Part shown: positions 9,109 through 17,491 of the stretch, one piece after another
Layout: every line of letters starts with the position of its first letter
Numbering within the stretch: position 1 is the stretch's first letter
From: Bradyrhizobium hereditatis
GTDB taxonomy: Bacteria > Pseudomonadota > Alphaproteobacteria > Rhizobiales > Xanthobacteraceae
Direction: 5' to 3'
NCBI RefSeq assembly: GCF_020329435.1
Contig: NZ_JAGKJK010000015.1
Span: forward strand, 62,001-126,000
Length of the DNA: 64,000 nucleotides
Program-made: the position numbers and the translations under genes
The notes under the pieces: generated by a model
What the model saw: only the letters and a program-made list of their open reading frames with translations
The model's database searches: none
What the model was told of the DNA's origin: nothing

Positions 9109-10014
9109 TCAATTCGTCTTCGCCACCCTTGGCGGCGCCGCTGACGTCACGAACGATGTCGCCTCCAGCATCGCTAAGCCCAGCGGGGTTGGGATGGTCA
9201 TGCGGAAGGGAACCAGGATGCGGGTTCCCGCGATCGGCACGAAGGTGACTTCGATCCGCCGCTCGGCAACGAGATATTTGATGACGGGTCGATCGGGGAT
9301 GTAGCCCGCGACCGGCGTGAAATAGATGGCGCAGACCAGCGCCGGCCCGTGATAGCCGCGATCGGCCTTCACCGTTTCCATCCGCTTGTAATCGAGCTTG
9401 AGGTCGTAGCGCATCCGGCCATCGAAGATCCCCGCCCCGGTGCGGCAGGAATCCGGCGAAAGCAATTCGCCGTTACCCGGCACACGCAGCAGCGAGCCGG
9501 TCATGGGATCGAGCACGCCCTTGCGGTGCGCGTCGGTAACGGGAATGCGGTCGGGATCGACAGGCGGAGCCGGATCGATCGAAAAATCCTTCACACCGCC
9601 GTTTGCCAACGAAATCCGGATGGTCTCGGATTTCTTCTGCGTGGTGGTGGTCGCGGTATAGTTGCTTGCCACCAGCGCGCCGTTCACGATGCGGCCCACG
9701 CTCGCGCCGGAGCCAGAGCCGCCCGAAAACGCTTTGAGCAGCCCCGCGGTGCCGCCTTGCGCGGAGGCGGCAAAGGTGTCGTCGCCGATTTCGATGGTCC
9801 AGGCGCCCTTGCCGACCGCAATGCCCGCCAGCGTCGCCTCATATTGCGCATCCAGCCGCCCCTGCGCGGAAGCCTCATCCGGCGCGAGCGCCAAGAGCGC
9901 TCCGGCGCACAGGCCGAAGACGAGCCCAAGCCTTGAAGTGACGGCAGAGGAAGAAACGGCGCGAGGCGTGGTCACCAATGAAAAGTCCCGGGATCGGCGC
10001 GTGCTGATGTTCAT
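9109..10014 (-). CDS. DUF3108 domain-containing exported protein
   Basis: 301 residues. The N-terminus is long and basic, followed by a hydrophobic stretch (about 27-46, LGLVFGLCAGALLALAPDEA) and a likely signal-peptidase site at ASAQ, so the mature protein is probably periplasmic. The remainder matches DUF3108, a beta-rich family seen widely in rhizobia. A Cys pair (CRTGAG near 192 and VCAIYF near 231) could form a disulfide. Function is unknown. It is divergent from rpmB across a 340-base gap. An inner ATG cannot be excluded as the true start because the N-region is unusually long. Confidence 0.8.
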   Translation of the reverse strand: MNISTRRSRDFSLVTTPRAVSSSAVTSRLGLVFGLCAGALLALAPDEASAQGRLDAQYEATLAGIAVGKGAWTIEIGDDTFAASAQGGTAGLLKAFSGGSGSGASVGRIVNGALVASNYTATTTTQKKSETIRISLANGGVKDFSIDPAPPVDPDRIPVTDAHRKGVLDPMTGSLLRVPGNGELLSPDSCRTGAGIFDGRMRYDLKLDYKRMETVKADRGYHGPALVCAIYFTPVAGYIPDRPVIKYLVAERRIEVTFVPIAGTRILVPFRMTIPTPLGLAMLEATSFVTSAAPPRVAKTN

Positions 10015-10230
10015 TTAGGCAGAAATATCCGGCAAACAACGCGTGTTTTCGCGAAAACGACGCCTCACCCCGACCTCTCCTGGCTTCCCGCCGGTTGCGG
10101 GATGGCTGGGGGCCGGTTCTTTTTCGAAAGCCATGGTGTCGGCGCGGATTGCGCCCTTTATATGGTCCCCTAAGTGGCTGGAACCCCTCGCAAACCAGCC
10201 ATTCCGGCCGAGATTACCGGGCCAACAACC

Positions 10231-10259
10231 TTGACCCCGCGGCCGTCTCCCCCTATACA
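10231..10259 (+). promoter_or_regulatory. Sigma70-type promoter for rpmB
   Basis: TTGACC at 10231-10236 and TATACA at 10254-10259, separated by exactly 17 bases. This predicts transcription from about 10266 and a leader of about 90 bases before the rpmB start. It is the best promoter match I found in the window. The rest of the 10015-10354 gap must also hold the promoter of the divergent DUF3108 gene, which I could not place. Confidence 0.65.
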
Positions 10260-10354
10260 CCCGCGGTTCCTGGAAATGGACGCGATTTTGGACCCCCGCG
10301 CGAGGCCCGCGAGAAGCGGCTCGGCACTGGCGGGGATGGAAGAGGATTTTCGAA

Positions 10355-10663
10355 ATGTCCCGGCGCTGCGAACTGACGGCCAAGGGCCCCCAGGTGGGCC
10401 ACAAGGTGAGCCACTCCAACATCAAGACCAAGCGGCGCTTCCTGCCGAACCTTTCCAACGTCACCTTCATCTCGGACGCGCTCGGCCGCAACGTGCGCCT
10501 GCGCGTCTCGACCAACGCGCTCAAGAGCGTCGACCACAATGGCGGCCTCGATGCCTACCTGCTCAAGGCCAAGGCCGACCTGCTCTCCCCCCGCGCGCTG
10601 GAATTGAAGCGCGCGATCGAGAAGAAGGTCGGCAAGCCCGCGCCTGTGCAGAAGGCGAGCTGA
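10355..10663 (+). CDS. rpmB: 50S ribosomal protein L28
   Basis: 102 residues. Starts MSRRCELTAKGPQVGHKVSH and carries the typical SNIKTKRRFLPNL basic segment, so this is the alphaproteobacterial long form of bL28. It is a component of the large ribosomal subunit. A GAGGA Shine-Dalgarno lies just upstream of the ATG. It stands as a single transcription unit, with a promoter at 10231-10259 and a terminator at 10697-10727. rpmG is not next to it, unlike in enterobacteria. Confidence 0.97.
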   Translation: MSRRCELTAKGPQVGHKVSHSNIKTKRRFLPNLSNVTFISDALGRNVRLRVSTNALKSVDHNGGLDAYLLKAKADLLSPRALELKRAIEKKVGKPAPVQKAS

Positions 10664-10696
10664 GCAAAGCTTAGATCGGCGGATCGGAGTTCGAAG

Positions 10697-10727
10697 CGGC
10701 CGGGTCGATGACCCGGCCGTTTTGTTT
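10697..10727 (+). terminator. Intrinsic terminator of rpmB
   Basis: Perfect 9-bp stem CGGCCGGGT / ACCCGGCCG (10697-10705, 10711-10719) with a 5-base loop, followed by TTTTGTTT. It lies 34 bases past the rpmB stop codon. Confidence 0.9.
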
Positions 10728-10881
10728 GAGCATTACCGCTCCCTCCGTCATGGCCGGGCTTATCTCAGCCATCCACGTCTTTCTGTCTTGCACACACCGT
10801 ATTTCCACGGGGAAACGCGCAGACACGCTTGTCCACGTCCTGCGGTTGCGATTGTATGACCGTAAGCTGGGGGCTGATTTC

Positions 10882-11620
10882 ATGCGTAATCTGGGAATCG
10901 TAGCGCTTTGCGCTGCGTTGGGCGGCTGCGTTTCAACCGGCGAAACCGTCGCGTTTCGTCCTTCCAATCCACAACAGCAGGCGATGATGCGCGACGGGCG
11001 ACCCGCGCTCGTCTCGCGTCAAAAAAATTCGCTGGTGCTGGTGCGTCCAGCGGCGCGTCAACTGCAGGCGAATGGGCGGCCGGTATTCGTCGTTGGCATC
11101 AACAACATCGGCAAACAGCCGACAGATTTTCGCGTCGGCCAGGTGGAGGCCGTCCAGCACGTCGGCGGCTCCGACTTCGCAATGCAGATCGTCACGTTCG
11201 AAATGCTGCAGCAGGAAGAGAAGAACCGACAGGTCGCTCGCGCCGTGCTTGCTGGCGTTGCCGGCGCCGCGAACGCCTACAGCGCCTCGCAAGCGGGCCA
11301 CGGGACCTACACAACACCCAGCGGCCGCACGGGCACGTTCTACAGTCCGACAGCCGCCGTAATCGCACAGAACAACGGCCGCCATTCAGAACGAGGCGAT
11401 GTTCGCCGCGGTCGTCGAAACGGGACAACGCAACATGGCCATGCTTGAGCAGACGGTCATCAAGGACAACACGCTCATGCCCGGTGAATGGTATGGCGGG
11501 CAGTTGCACCTTGCGCCGCCGACGGATCAGGCTGGCGGGAAGAAGAGCTATACGATTGTTATTACCGTCGGACAGGATCGGCACGTGGTGGATGTGAATC
11601 AGGGACCGGCGGGGACATAA
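10882..11620 (+). pseudogene. Small lipoprotein gene, interrupted by a one-base frameshift
   Basis: Starts MRNLGIVALCAALGGCVSTG, a lipoprotein signal with lipobox LGGC and Cys16 as the lipidated residue. The first frame runs to 11448. From about 11373 the coding character moves to the next frame, which ends at 11620. Removing one G from AACAACGGCCGCC gives a smooth junction (NNAAIQNEAMFAAVVETGQR) and an intact protein of about 245 residues. The product would be an outer-membrane-anchored periplasmic lipoprotein. The C-terminal part ends in a beta-rich segment (SYTIVITVGQDRHVVDVNQ). I do not recognise a named family. The indel may be a sequencing error. Confidence 0.7.
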
Positions 11621-11728
11621 ATTCATGTCTCCGGCGCCCTCGCCGGCTTGCCAGTCGGAATGTTTTTAAGCGCCAGCGGCTAGCTGACGCGGGCGGCCCT
11701 CGAGTCTAGCCGTCCGGCGAAAGGGCTT

Positions 11729-11792
11729 GGATATTTTGTTGTGGAGAGATCCTCCCTCATCTTACAACTTGAAGGAGAGTAATAAAATATCC
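11729..11792 (+). promoter_or_regulatory. Long inverted repeat just upstream of the YaaC-like gene
   Basis: GGATATTTT (11729-11737) pairs perfectly with AAAATATCC (11784-11792). Inside, TTGT pairs with ACAA and GGAG (11743-11746) with CTCC (11752-11755). The structure ends 22 bases before the ATG at 11815. It could be a leader hairpin, an operator, or a boundary of the accessory patch. There is no uridine tail, so a plain terminator is unlikely. Confidence 0.5.
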
Positions 11793-11814
11793 GCATAGGT
11801 GATGAGAGGAAACA

Positions 11815-12870
11815 ATGGATAGCCCGTCCAAGGATCTCCTGCCGATAAAATGGAAGGGGCGCTTGATTACTCCTCATAAGGCGGTAACAGCTCCAGTTAT
11901 TGGAGCTCGGAACGTTCTGACAAATAGTCCTTGGACCTACGTTGCGCTTTGGCTGAAAAGGGGACGTAAGGATAAGGCTCTACTTTACTGGCAGCAGGCA
12001 CAGGAATTCTACAAGGTCTCTCTCGGATTGCCGCCGCAATCCGCTCCCCTCTTACTCTACTACGCATTCCTGAATGCCACGAAGGCGCTGCTGTCGGCCA
12101 AAGGAATTGTCTTCAACGAGCGCCACGGTGTTTCCGAGCACAGCTCTCAAGGAACGAGTGCGTCGCTGAACCACCTCGGAATACGAGTGCAGCAACACGG
12201 CGTGCTGCCTAGCTTGTCAGCGTATTATGGAGAAGCTGAGCCTGCGAGAACTCACACACTTCAAGAGCTATTCTTCAATATGGTCTTCATTCACCGAACT
12301 TACTGCCTTACTTATACATCGCAGCAAGAAATGTTCATCCCGATTGCAAATTGCGGATTTGTAGTAGACAGATCATCAAAGCGAATTTACTTCCGCGCTG
12401 ACGTCACAAAGAACATTCCAATCGGGATAGCAGCAAAGCGATTGCCCGATCAGTTCGTTGCGGACTCAAAATTTGGCCCGCGAGCCATTCGGTCAAATGC
12501 CTATGTCAGCTCTCCGCGCTCCGGCAGACTTAGCCAGATCGCGTTGAGCGCCATCGTGGACTTGAACCGTCGTCTACGACGCGAACTTGTATTCATAAAT
12601 GGCTCTGAACCGCTTTGGTACATCAAGTCAATAACGAGAGGACCCGCGCGCATCGAACGTCAACTCCCGACACTCATTCTAGGTACGATGCATAGGCTGA
12701 GCGAGATCAGCCGGTACAACCCGCCACAGATGGCCTCTCTGCTGGCCGGACAAAAGAACTGGCTACTCAGCGAATTCATCCAGATGTCCGCCGATCAGTT
12801 TGTCGACGAAATTGCGTCGGAACTCACTGGCCTTCAATTCCTCATTCCTAATATACGGGCAGCGGTTTGA
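11815..12870 (+). CDS. YaaC-like protein of unknown function
   Basis: 351 residues, no signal peptide or clear membrane segment. The N-terminal part (about 35-100) has the pattern WLKRGRKDKALLYWQQAQEF followed by a helical LLLYYAFLNATKALLSAKG stretch. This resembles the YaaC family, whose members are uncharacterised helical proteins often found in accessory regions. A GAGAGGA Shine-Dalgarno precedes the ATG. Codon use and base composition are clearly less G+C-rich than in the flanking genes, suggesting acquisition by transfer. The stop overlaps the next start (TGATG), so the two genes are translationally coupled. Family assignment is from memory of the motif and is moderate. Confidence 0.65.
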   Translation: MDSPSKDLLPIKWKGRLITPHKAVTAPVIGARNVLTNSPWTYVALWLKRGRKDKALLYWQQAQEFYKVSLGLPPQSAPLLLYYAFLNATKALLSAKGIVFNERHGVSEHSSQGTSASLNHLGIRVQQHGVLPSLSAYYGEAEPARTHTLQELFFNMVFIHRTYCLTYTSQQEMFIPIANCGFVVDRSSKRIYFRADVTKNIPIGIAAKRLPDQFVADSKFGPRAIRSNAYVSSPRSGRLSQIALSAIVDLNRRLRRELVFINGSEPLWYIKSITRGPARIERQLPTLILGTMHRLSEISRYNPPQMASLLAGQKNWLLSEFIQMSADQFVDEIASELTGLQFLIPNIRAAV

Positions 12871-13388
12871 TGAAAATCTACATCGCATGCGCACTTACGC
12901 ACGTTCCGCGATCACTATTTGACGAACACGTTGCCTTCATCCACCAGCTTGCAAAAGCGCTGCGCGAAGACGATCCGAATGCAGATATCAAATATGCGCT
13001 CGTCAATAGCGACCCTCAACTCAGCACCAAACCTGCCGCCGAACGAGCCCGCCTCTGCTACGTGTGGGATCGAGCAATGGTGGAAGAGGCGGATCTTGTA
13101 ATTGCCGAGGCCAGCTTTCCTTCGACAGGGCTCGGCATCGAAATGCAGTTGGCGGAATCAAACGGTACACCGATTATCCTGTGCTTCCGAGACTTCGGAG
13201 CGAATAAAGTTAGGTCGCAGGCCTACGAAAACCCTGATCATAGCCGCCACGAACTGCAGGTTGGCGAAGGGTTTGTGACTCTCATGGCTTTGGGGATTCC
13301 CACTATCTTTCGGACGATTCAATATTGTGGGCCACAGGACGGAATTGCACTGGTTCTTGATGCTGTAAATTCCTTGAGGCAGGCCTGA
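12870..13388 (+). CDS. Nucleoside 2-deoxyribosyltransferase-fold protein
   Basis: 172 residues from the ATG at 12870, which overlaps the upstream stop in TGATG; an in-frame TTG lies at 12867. It starts with a Rossmann-type strand, MKIYIACALTH. The segment EEADLVIAEASFPSTGLGIE followed by MQLAESNGTPIIL is the hallmark of the nucleoside 2-deoxyribosyltransferase (PF05014) fold: aspartate before the central strand, a glycine loop and the Glu of GxGxE (the family's catalytic glutamate position). Relatives of this fold cleave N-glycosidic bonds of nucleosides or nucleotides, and some act in nucleotide-based immunity. The actual substrate is unknown. It has the same low-G+C character as its neighbour. 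Confidence 0.65.
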   Translation: MKIYIACALTHVPRSLFDEHVAFIHQLAKALREDDPNADIKYALVNSDPQLSTKPAAERARLCYVWDRAMVEEADLVIAEASFPSTGLGIEMQLAESNGTPIILCFRDFGANKVRSQAYENPDHSRHELQVGEGFVTLMALGIPTIFRTIQYCGPQDGIALVLDAVNSLRQA

Positions 13389-13432
13389 CCGGTCCAGCCA
13401 CGGTTTAGAGCGCGTGTGACGAGGAAGCGCCA

Positions 13433-14267
13433 ATGGCTTCGTTTGAACAGGACATTCTGATCCTTTGTAAGACCTACCCATCACCAAGCGGAAAATATGT
13501 TGAAACATCATGTGTCGCAGGGATGAACCGAAGCGGCAAGTTGATCCGACTCTTTCCTGTACCCTTCCGCCTAATCGATGGCGCACAGCAGTTTAAGAAG
13601 TGGCAATGGGTGAACGCTCGAATAGATCGAGCCATTGGCGACCGTCGACCCGAAAGCCATAAGCTATTTGTGGACACAGTGAAGTTTGACGGCGCCCCAC
13701 TGCCAACAAGCAATGCGTGGCGGGCACGCCTCGAAGCTTTGAGTAAGCTCAAAATCTTCTCAGATTTTGCGGAACTTGATGCCGACAGAGTTGCGAACGG
13801 AACCACGCTCGGCCTTGTTCGACCAGCACGAATACTCGATCTAGAGATTACCGCCGCCTCTAAACCAGACTGGACAGAGGAGGAAAAGGCGAAGCTGCTT
13901 CAAAGCCAACGTCAAGGCGGATTGTTTGACGATACCGATGCGAAGGCACTAACGACGCTACGGAAACTTCCTTTCGATTTCCACTACCGTTACGAATGCA
14001 ACGGTAGCTCAACCGCCCGAATGTACAGACACAAGGTCGTCGATTGGGAAGCGGGAGCGCTATATTGGAATTGCTTACCATAGATACAACGACGGGTGGG
14101 AGCGTCCATTCCGGCAGAAGCTAGAAACATCTCTGCCGGCGGCCGACTTGATGTTCCTTATGGGAACAATCCACAGATTCCCCGAGCAGTGGTTGATTGT
14201 TAGTCTGATATATCCACCTAAGCCGCCGATCGTAGATCCCGATCCACAACTGACATTTTCGCTGTGA
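13433..14267 (+). pseudogene. Possible dual-OB-type protein, interrupted by a one-base frameshift
   Basis: The ATG at 13433 (GAGGAA upstream) opens a 216-codon frame ending at 14083, but coding continues in the next frame to 14267. Dropping one T in TGCTTACC (about 14075) joins ALYWNC to YHRYNDGWERPFRQKLE. The repaired product is about 277 residues and ends IYPPKPPIVDPDPQLTFSL. The N-terminus (ILILCKTYPSPSGKYVETSC, then RLFPVPFR) resembles proteins I recall being named dual OB domain-containing; this recollection is tentative. Nothing secreted or membrane-bound is visible. The repaired end overlaps the 3' end of the convergent DUF488 gene by 50 bases. It is either a decayed gene or a sequence error. 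Confidence 0.6.
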
Positions 14268-14712
14268 GATGAACGACTCGGGCGCCAACAATCGGCGCTG
14301 CTGCTCTCGCCACGAAAGTTCGGTGACAGTAATTATAGTCGGCCTCAAAGCATATGAGGCAAGACCGCGAGTGCGCTGCGATAGACGCAATGTGTGCGAC
14401 TGACACTTTCTGATCAGCGATGTAAGCGAGGAAGGCACTGGTATAAGCGGCCCAGTCTCCGTCAGATTTGTAGCGATCGCGGACTGGCTTTGGGCAACCC
14501 ATCTCTACAGCGTGGACATACTGCATGCCGGCACGCGTCAGGCTTCGCGCGAGCGCATTCTTGGATAATCCCGGCTTCCGCGAAATCGGATTTGCTCGCA
14601 CGTCTATGACGGTTTCCACGTCGGCGGATCGAAGCCTCGCAATGAATGCGTCGACGCTTAATCCCTCATAGCCAAATGTTAAAATTTCCCGCTGCACCGT
14701 GAACTGCCTCAA
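14218..14712 (-). CDS. DUF488 family protein
   Basis: 164 residues. Typical DUF488 layout: ILTFGYEGLSVDAFIARLR at the start, then the core VIDVRANPISRKPGLSKNAL (about 36-55), and a cysteine-containing CLICFEADYNYCHR near 118-131. These family features (DVRxxPxSRxxG and the C-x-E-x(5)-CHR segment) are all intact. The biochemical role of the family is unknown. It lies convergent to the frameshifted gene to its left and at the right edge of the lower-G+C patch. Members of this family are common in accessory and defence regions. Confidence 0.82.
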   Translation of the reverse strand: MRQFTVQREILTFGYEGLSVDAFIARLRSADVETVIDVRANPISRKPGLSKNALARSLTRAGMQYVHAVEMGCPKPVRDRYKSDGDWAAYTSAFLAYIADQKVSVAHIASIAAHSRSCLICFEADYNYCHRTFVARAAAPIVGARVVHLTAKMSVVDRDLRSAA

Positions 14713-14882
14713 CTCAAAACCGCAGTAACCAGTAGATTGGATGACGGTTAATTCTTTGCGTATTCGGAAACTCCCCTCGGGGCAACAGTGTTGTATCTTT
14801 CAACCGTCGGACATTTCGCCTCGTCTTCATCAAAAATCCGCTATACTCGCCAAGGTAGCACCCCTGCTCCGGCGAGTCCCCC

Positions 14883-16181
14883 ATGCGCAACATCATCATC
14901 TGCTGCGACGGCACCGGCAACGAGATCTCCGAGAACATCTCAAATGTGCTCAAGCTCTATCGCTGTCTGCGCAAGACGGAGAAGACGCAGCCGCGGCAGC
15001 TGGTGTTTTACGATCCGGGGGTCGGCACGCTGGAGCGGCCGGACCCGTGGCACAAGTTCAAGCAGGATTTCAACGCCATCCTCGGGCTGGCCACAGGCTA
15101 TGGGCTCGATGACAACGTGCTCGCGGCGTATTCCTTCCTGGTCCACCATTACCAGACGGGCGACCAGATCTATCTCTTCGGCTTTTCCCGCGGCGCCTAC
15201 ACCGTGCGGGTGCTGGCGGGGCTGATCCACAAGATCGGGCTGATTTCGCCCGAGCAGGTCAATCTCGCCGGAAGCGGCCTGATCGCCTACAAGCAGTTCT
15301 CCTCGGATGAAGCGCCGAAGCTGCGCGCCGATCACAAGCTGCTCACCGACAGCGGCGACGCCGGGGGGCCGCTGCCGCAGACCGCCTTCGACAACGCCGC
15401 GCAGTTCGCGCGCATCACCTCTTCGCGGTGGCCCACCATCCGCTTCGTCGGCGTCTGGGATACGGTCGCCAGCGTGATCGTGCCGCGGCCCGATCGCTTC
15501 TATTGGCCGAGCCTGGAGGAGCTCGCGTTCACGATTGCGAATCCGAGCGTGCAGACGTTCCGGCAGGCGATCTCGATCGACGAGCGGCGCTCCATGTTCC
15601 GCCTCAAGAAGTGGGACGACCCGCAGACCTTCAAGCACAACCGCTTCAACGACATTCATGCCGAGCCGCAGGACATTCTGCAGGTGTGGTTCGCCGGCGT
15701 GCATGCCGATATCGGCGGCGGCTATCCGGAAAGGGAAAGCGGGCTTTCCAAATATCCGCTGCTCTGGATGATCGACGAAGCGGTGAAATGCGGGATCAAG
15801 GTCAACCAGGCCACCGTCAACCAGCTCGCCTGGGGCATCCAGCGCAAGGGCAGCCCGTTTTCCTACGTCAAGCCCGACATCCGCGGCGATCTCCACGACT
15901 CGCTGAAGGGCGCGTGGTGGCTCCTCGAATATCTGCCGAAGCGCGCGAAGTACAGGGAATGGCCGGCGCGGCAGATCTATTTCGGCTATTACATTCCGGA
16001 TGGCGAGCCGCGCTTCATTCCGGATGGTGCTGTTATCCACGAGAGTGCGCTCCAGCGCATGGAGGCGATGCCGAGCTACCGCCCGGTGAATTTTCCGAAG
16101 CACTACGAGAAGTTCCCGATGCCCGTGCCGCCGGCGCATGCGAGTGCGGATGAGCCGGAGGAAGCGGTGGCGGGGGATTGA
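14883..16181 (+). CDS. DUF2235 alpha/beta-hydrolase domain protein
   Basis: 432 residues. N-terminal IIICCDGTGNE and the nucleophile elbow GFSRGAYT (100-107; Ser102) identify DUF2235, the domain shared with the Tle1 phospholipase effectors of type VI secretion and with many uncharacterised cytoplasmic proteins. VGVWDTVASV (near 194) and WFAGVHADIGGGYPE (near 273) are the other family motifs, the latter holding the putative catalytic His/Asp region. No signal peptide is present. No VgrG, PAAR or immunity-type gene lies nearby, so a secreted-effector role is not supported here. An ordinary lipid or ester hydrolase is as likely. Confidence 0.85.
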   Translation: MRNIIICCDGTGNEISENISNVLKLYRCLRKTEKTQPRQLVFYDPGVGTLERPDPWHKFKQDFNAILGLATGYGLDDNVLAAYSFLVHHYQTGDQIYLFGFSRGAYTVRVLAGLIHKIGLISPEQVNLAGSGLIAYKQFSSDEAPKLRADHKLLTDSGDAGGPLPQTAFDNAAQFARITSSRWPTIRFVGVWDTVASVIVPRPDRFYWPSLEELAFTIANPSVQTFRQAISIDERRSMFRLKKWDDPQTFKHNRFNDIHAEPQDILQVWFAGVHADIGGGYPERESGLSKYPLLWMIDEAVKCGIKVNQATVNQLAWGIQRKGSPFSYVKPDIRGDLHDSLKGAWWLLEYLPKRAKYREWPARQIYFGYYIPDGEPRFIPDGAVIHESALQRMEAMPSYRPVNFPKHYEKFPMPVPPAHASADEPEEAVAGD

Positions 16182-16588
16182 GGCGGTGAGCGTTGGCGTA
16201 TTTGCGCACACCGCTGCCGCAAAGGCAGTCTCTTGCGGGGGAGGGAACGCACCATTCGCGCTGAAGCGATCGCGTCTTTCCTGCAAATTCATGCATGTGC
16301 TGGAATTGCCGAGACTGAACGCATTGAATCTCGGATCAGCGCCCCCGAAAGGTCAGCGCTTCTGCCGTAGTTCTCCGGCCGCGAACATAGTTCCGCCTTC
16401 TCCGCCGCGTTAAAAACGCCAGTACAGGGCAGCTGGTTAGAAATACGATTGACGTGCAGCTGCATGCTCATCCGGGAAACCTCGCGGGCTCAAGAAGCAA
16501 TGCGTTCCGTTGAGTGTTAGCCCGCCGTAGCGCAGATGCGCGGATCGCTCTCACGCGAATGCCATTGCAGTTTGATACGGAGCATCAA
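16182..16588. other. 407-base gene-free stretch with a shortened repeat relic
   Basis: No coding sequence recognised. Its left part (16204-16262) matches both outer flanks of the large palindromes at 17492 and 18384 but lacks their centre. The rest has no repeat or structure that I could identify. The promoter of the following coiled-coil gene should lie here. Confidence 0.6.
16204..16262. repeat. Relic of the CTCCCTC-family repeat with the centre deleted
   Basis: The left flank GCGCACACCG...GGCAGTC and the right flank GGGGGAGGGAACGCACCATT of the copy at 18384 are fused directly here, with the about 150-base interior missing. It looks like a deletion between the arms of a former full copy. 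Confidence 0.65.
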
Positions 16589-17389
16589 ATGAATTCCGTG
16601 CCGGACGATAGGCTCGCGATCGCGAGCTTGGAGGAGCACCTTTCGAGCCTGACACGCGAAGCGGGAGTCAGTCCTTCGGACCCGCCAGCCAGCATGAAGA
16701 GGTCTCCCGCCACGCTGGCAACGATTCAGGCGGGGTGGCGCTATCTGGTTTTCGTCGGTTGTCTGTTGGCAGCATTCATTGGTATCGCTTCCTGGTGGTG
16801 GCCATCCTCCGCTGATACGGCAATGATGGCTCCCTCAGACCCGACACCTCTGACACGCACCGCGCCGGAGCCCGTCGCGCCGACTGCCGTTGCCCTGCAG
16901 TCGGAGTTGTCGCAGCAGCTCGAGCCGATGGCGCGGGATCTCGCTGCCTTGAGCCAGACGGTCGAACAGCTCAAGGCGAGGCAAGAACAATTGATCAGCG
17001 ACAATGAAAATCTGGCGAGCCAACTCAAGGCGAGCCGAGAGGAGACGGCACACAACAACAATATCATCGATCAGCTCAAGGCCGACCAGAGCCAGATGGC
17101 GCGCGAAAGCCTGGCGCTCGCCGAGCGGCTCAACGCAAGCGAGGGGCAACTCGCCCGCGTCATCGCCAACGCGTCAGAGCCAAAGGCGATGCCCGAAGCG
17201 CCACCAATGGTGAGCCCCGAAGAGCCAAAGGTAAGCCCCGAAGGTCCAAAGGTGGTGCCCGGCATACCGCTGCCGCGTCCGCGGCAGCCGGCCAATGTCG
17301 CCCAGACGCAAAGGCCAGCACCAACCGCGGAGCGTTCGCCAGCCAGGAAACCGCAACCGTTATTGGCATGGCCATGGTCAGTTCGCTAA
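16589..17389 (+). CDS. Single-pass membrane protein with coiled coil and Pro-rich tail
   Basis: 266 residues from the ATG at 16589, which has GGAG at a good distance; a farther in-frame start at 16514 lacks one. A cytoplasmic N-terminus (1-50) is followed by one membrane segment (52-71, ending in WWW), a predicted coiled coil rich in Leu/Gln/Glu (about 100-195; LEPMARDLAALSQTVEQLKA) and a Pro/Ala/Arg-rich tail. Three near repeats (MVSPEEPK, VSPEGPK, VVPGIP) begin the tail. I do not recognise a named family. Similar proteins are common, as unnamed proteins, in Bradyrhizobium. Confidence 0.7.
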   Translation: MNSVPDDRLAIASLEEHLSSLTREAGVSPSDPPASMKRSPATLATIQAGWRYLVFVGCLLAAFIGIASWWWPSSADTAMMAPSDPTPLTRTAPEPVAPTAVALQSELSQQLEPMARDLAALSQTVEQLKARQEQLISDNENLASQLKASREETAHNNNIIDQLKADQSQMARESLALAERLNASEGQLARVIANASEPKAMPEAPPMVSPEEPKVSPEGPKVVPGIPLPRPRQPANVAQTQRPAPTAERSPARKPQPLLAWPWSVR

Positions 17390-17491
17390 GGCGGATATCG
17401 ACATTCCATAGAAACTGACGTTGCTAGCTCTTCCCCTGCGCAAAGTGGTGAAGCGTCAAACATGCACACCCTTGCCGCTCGGGCAGTGGGA

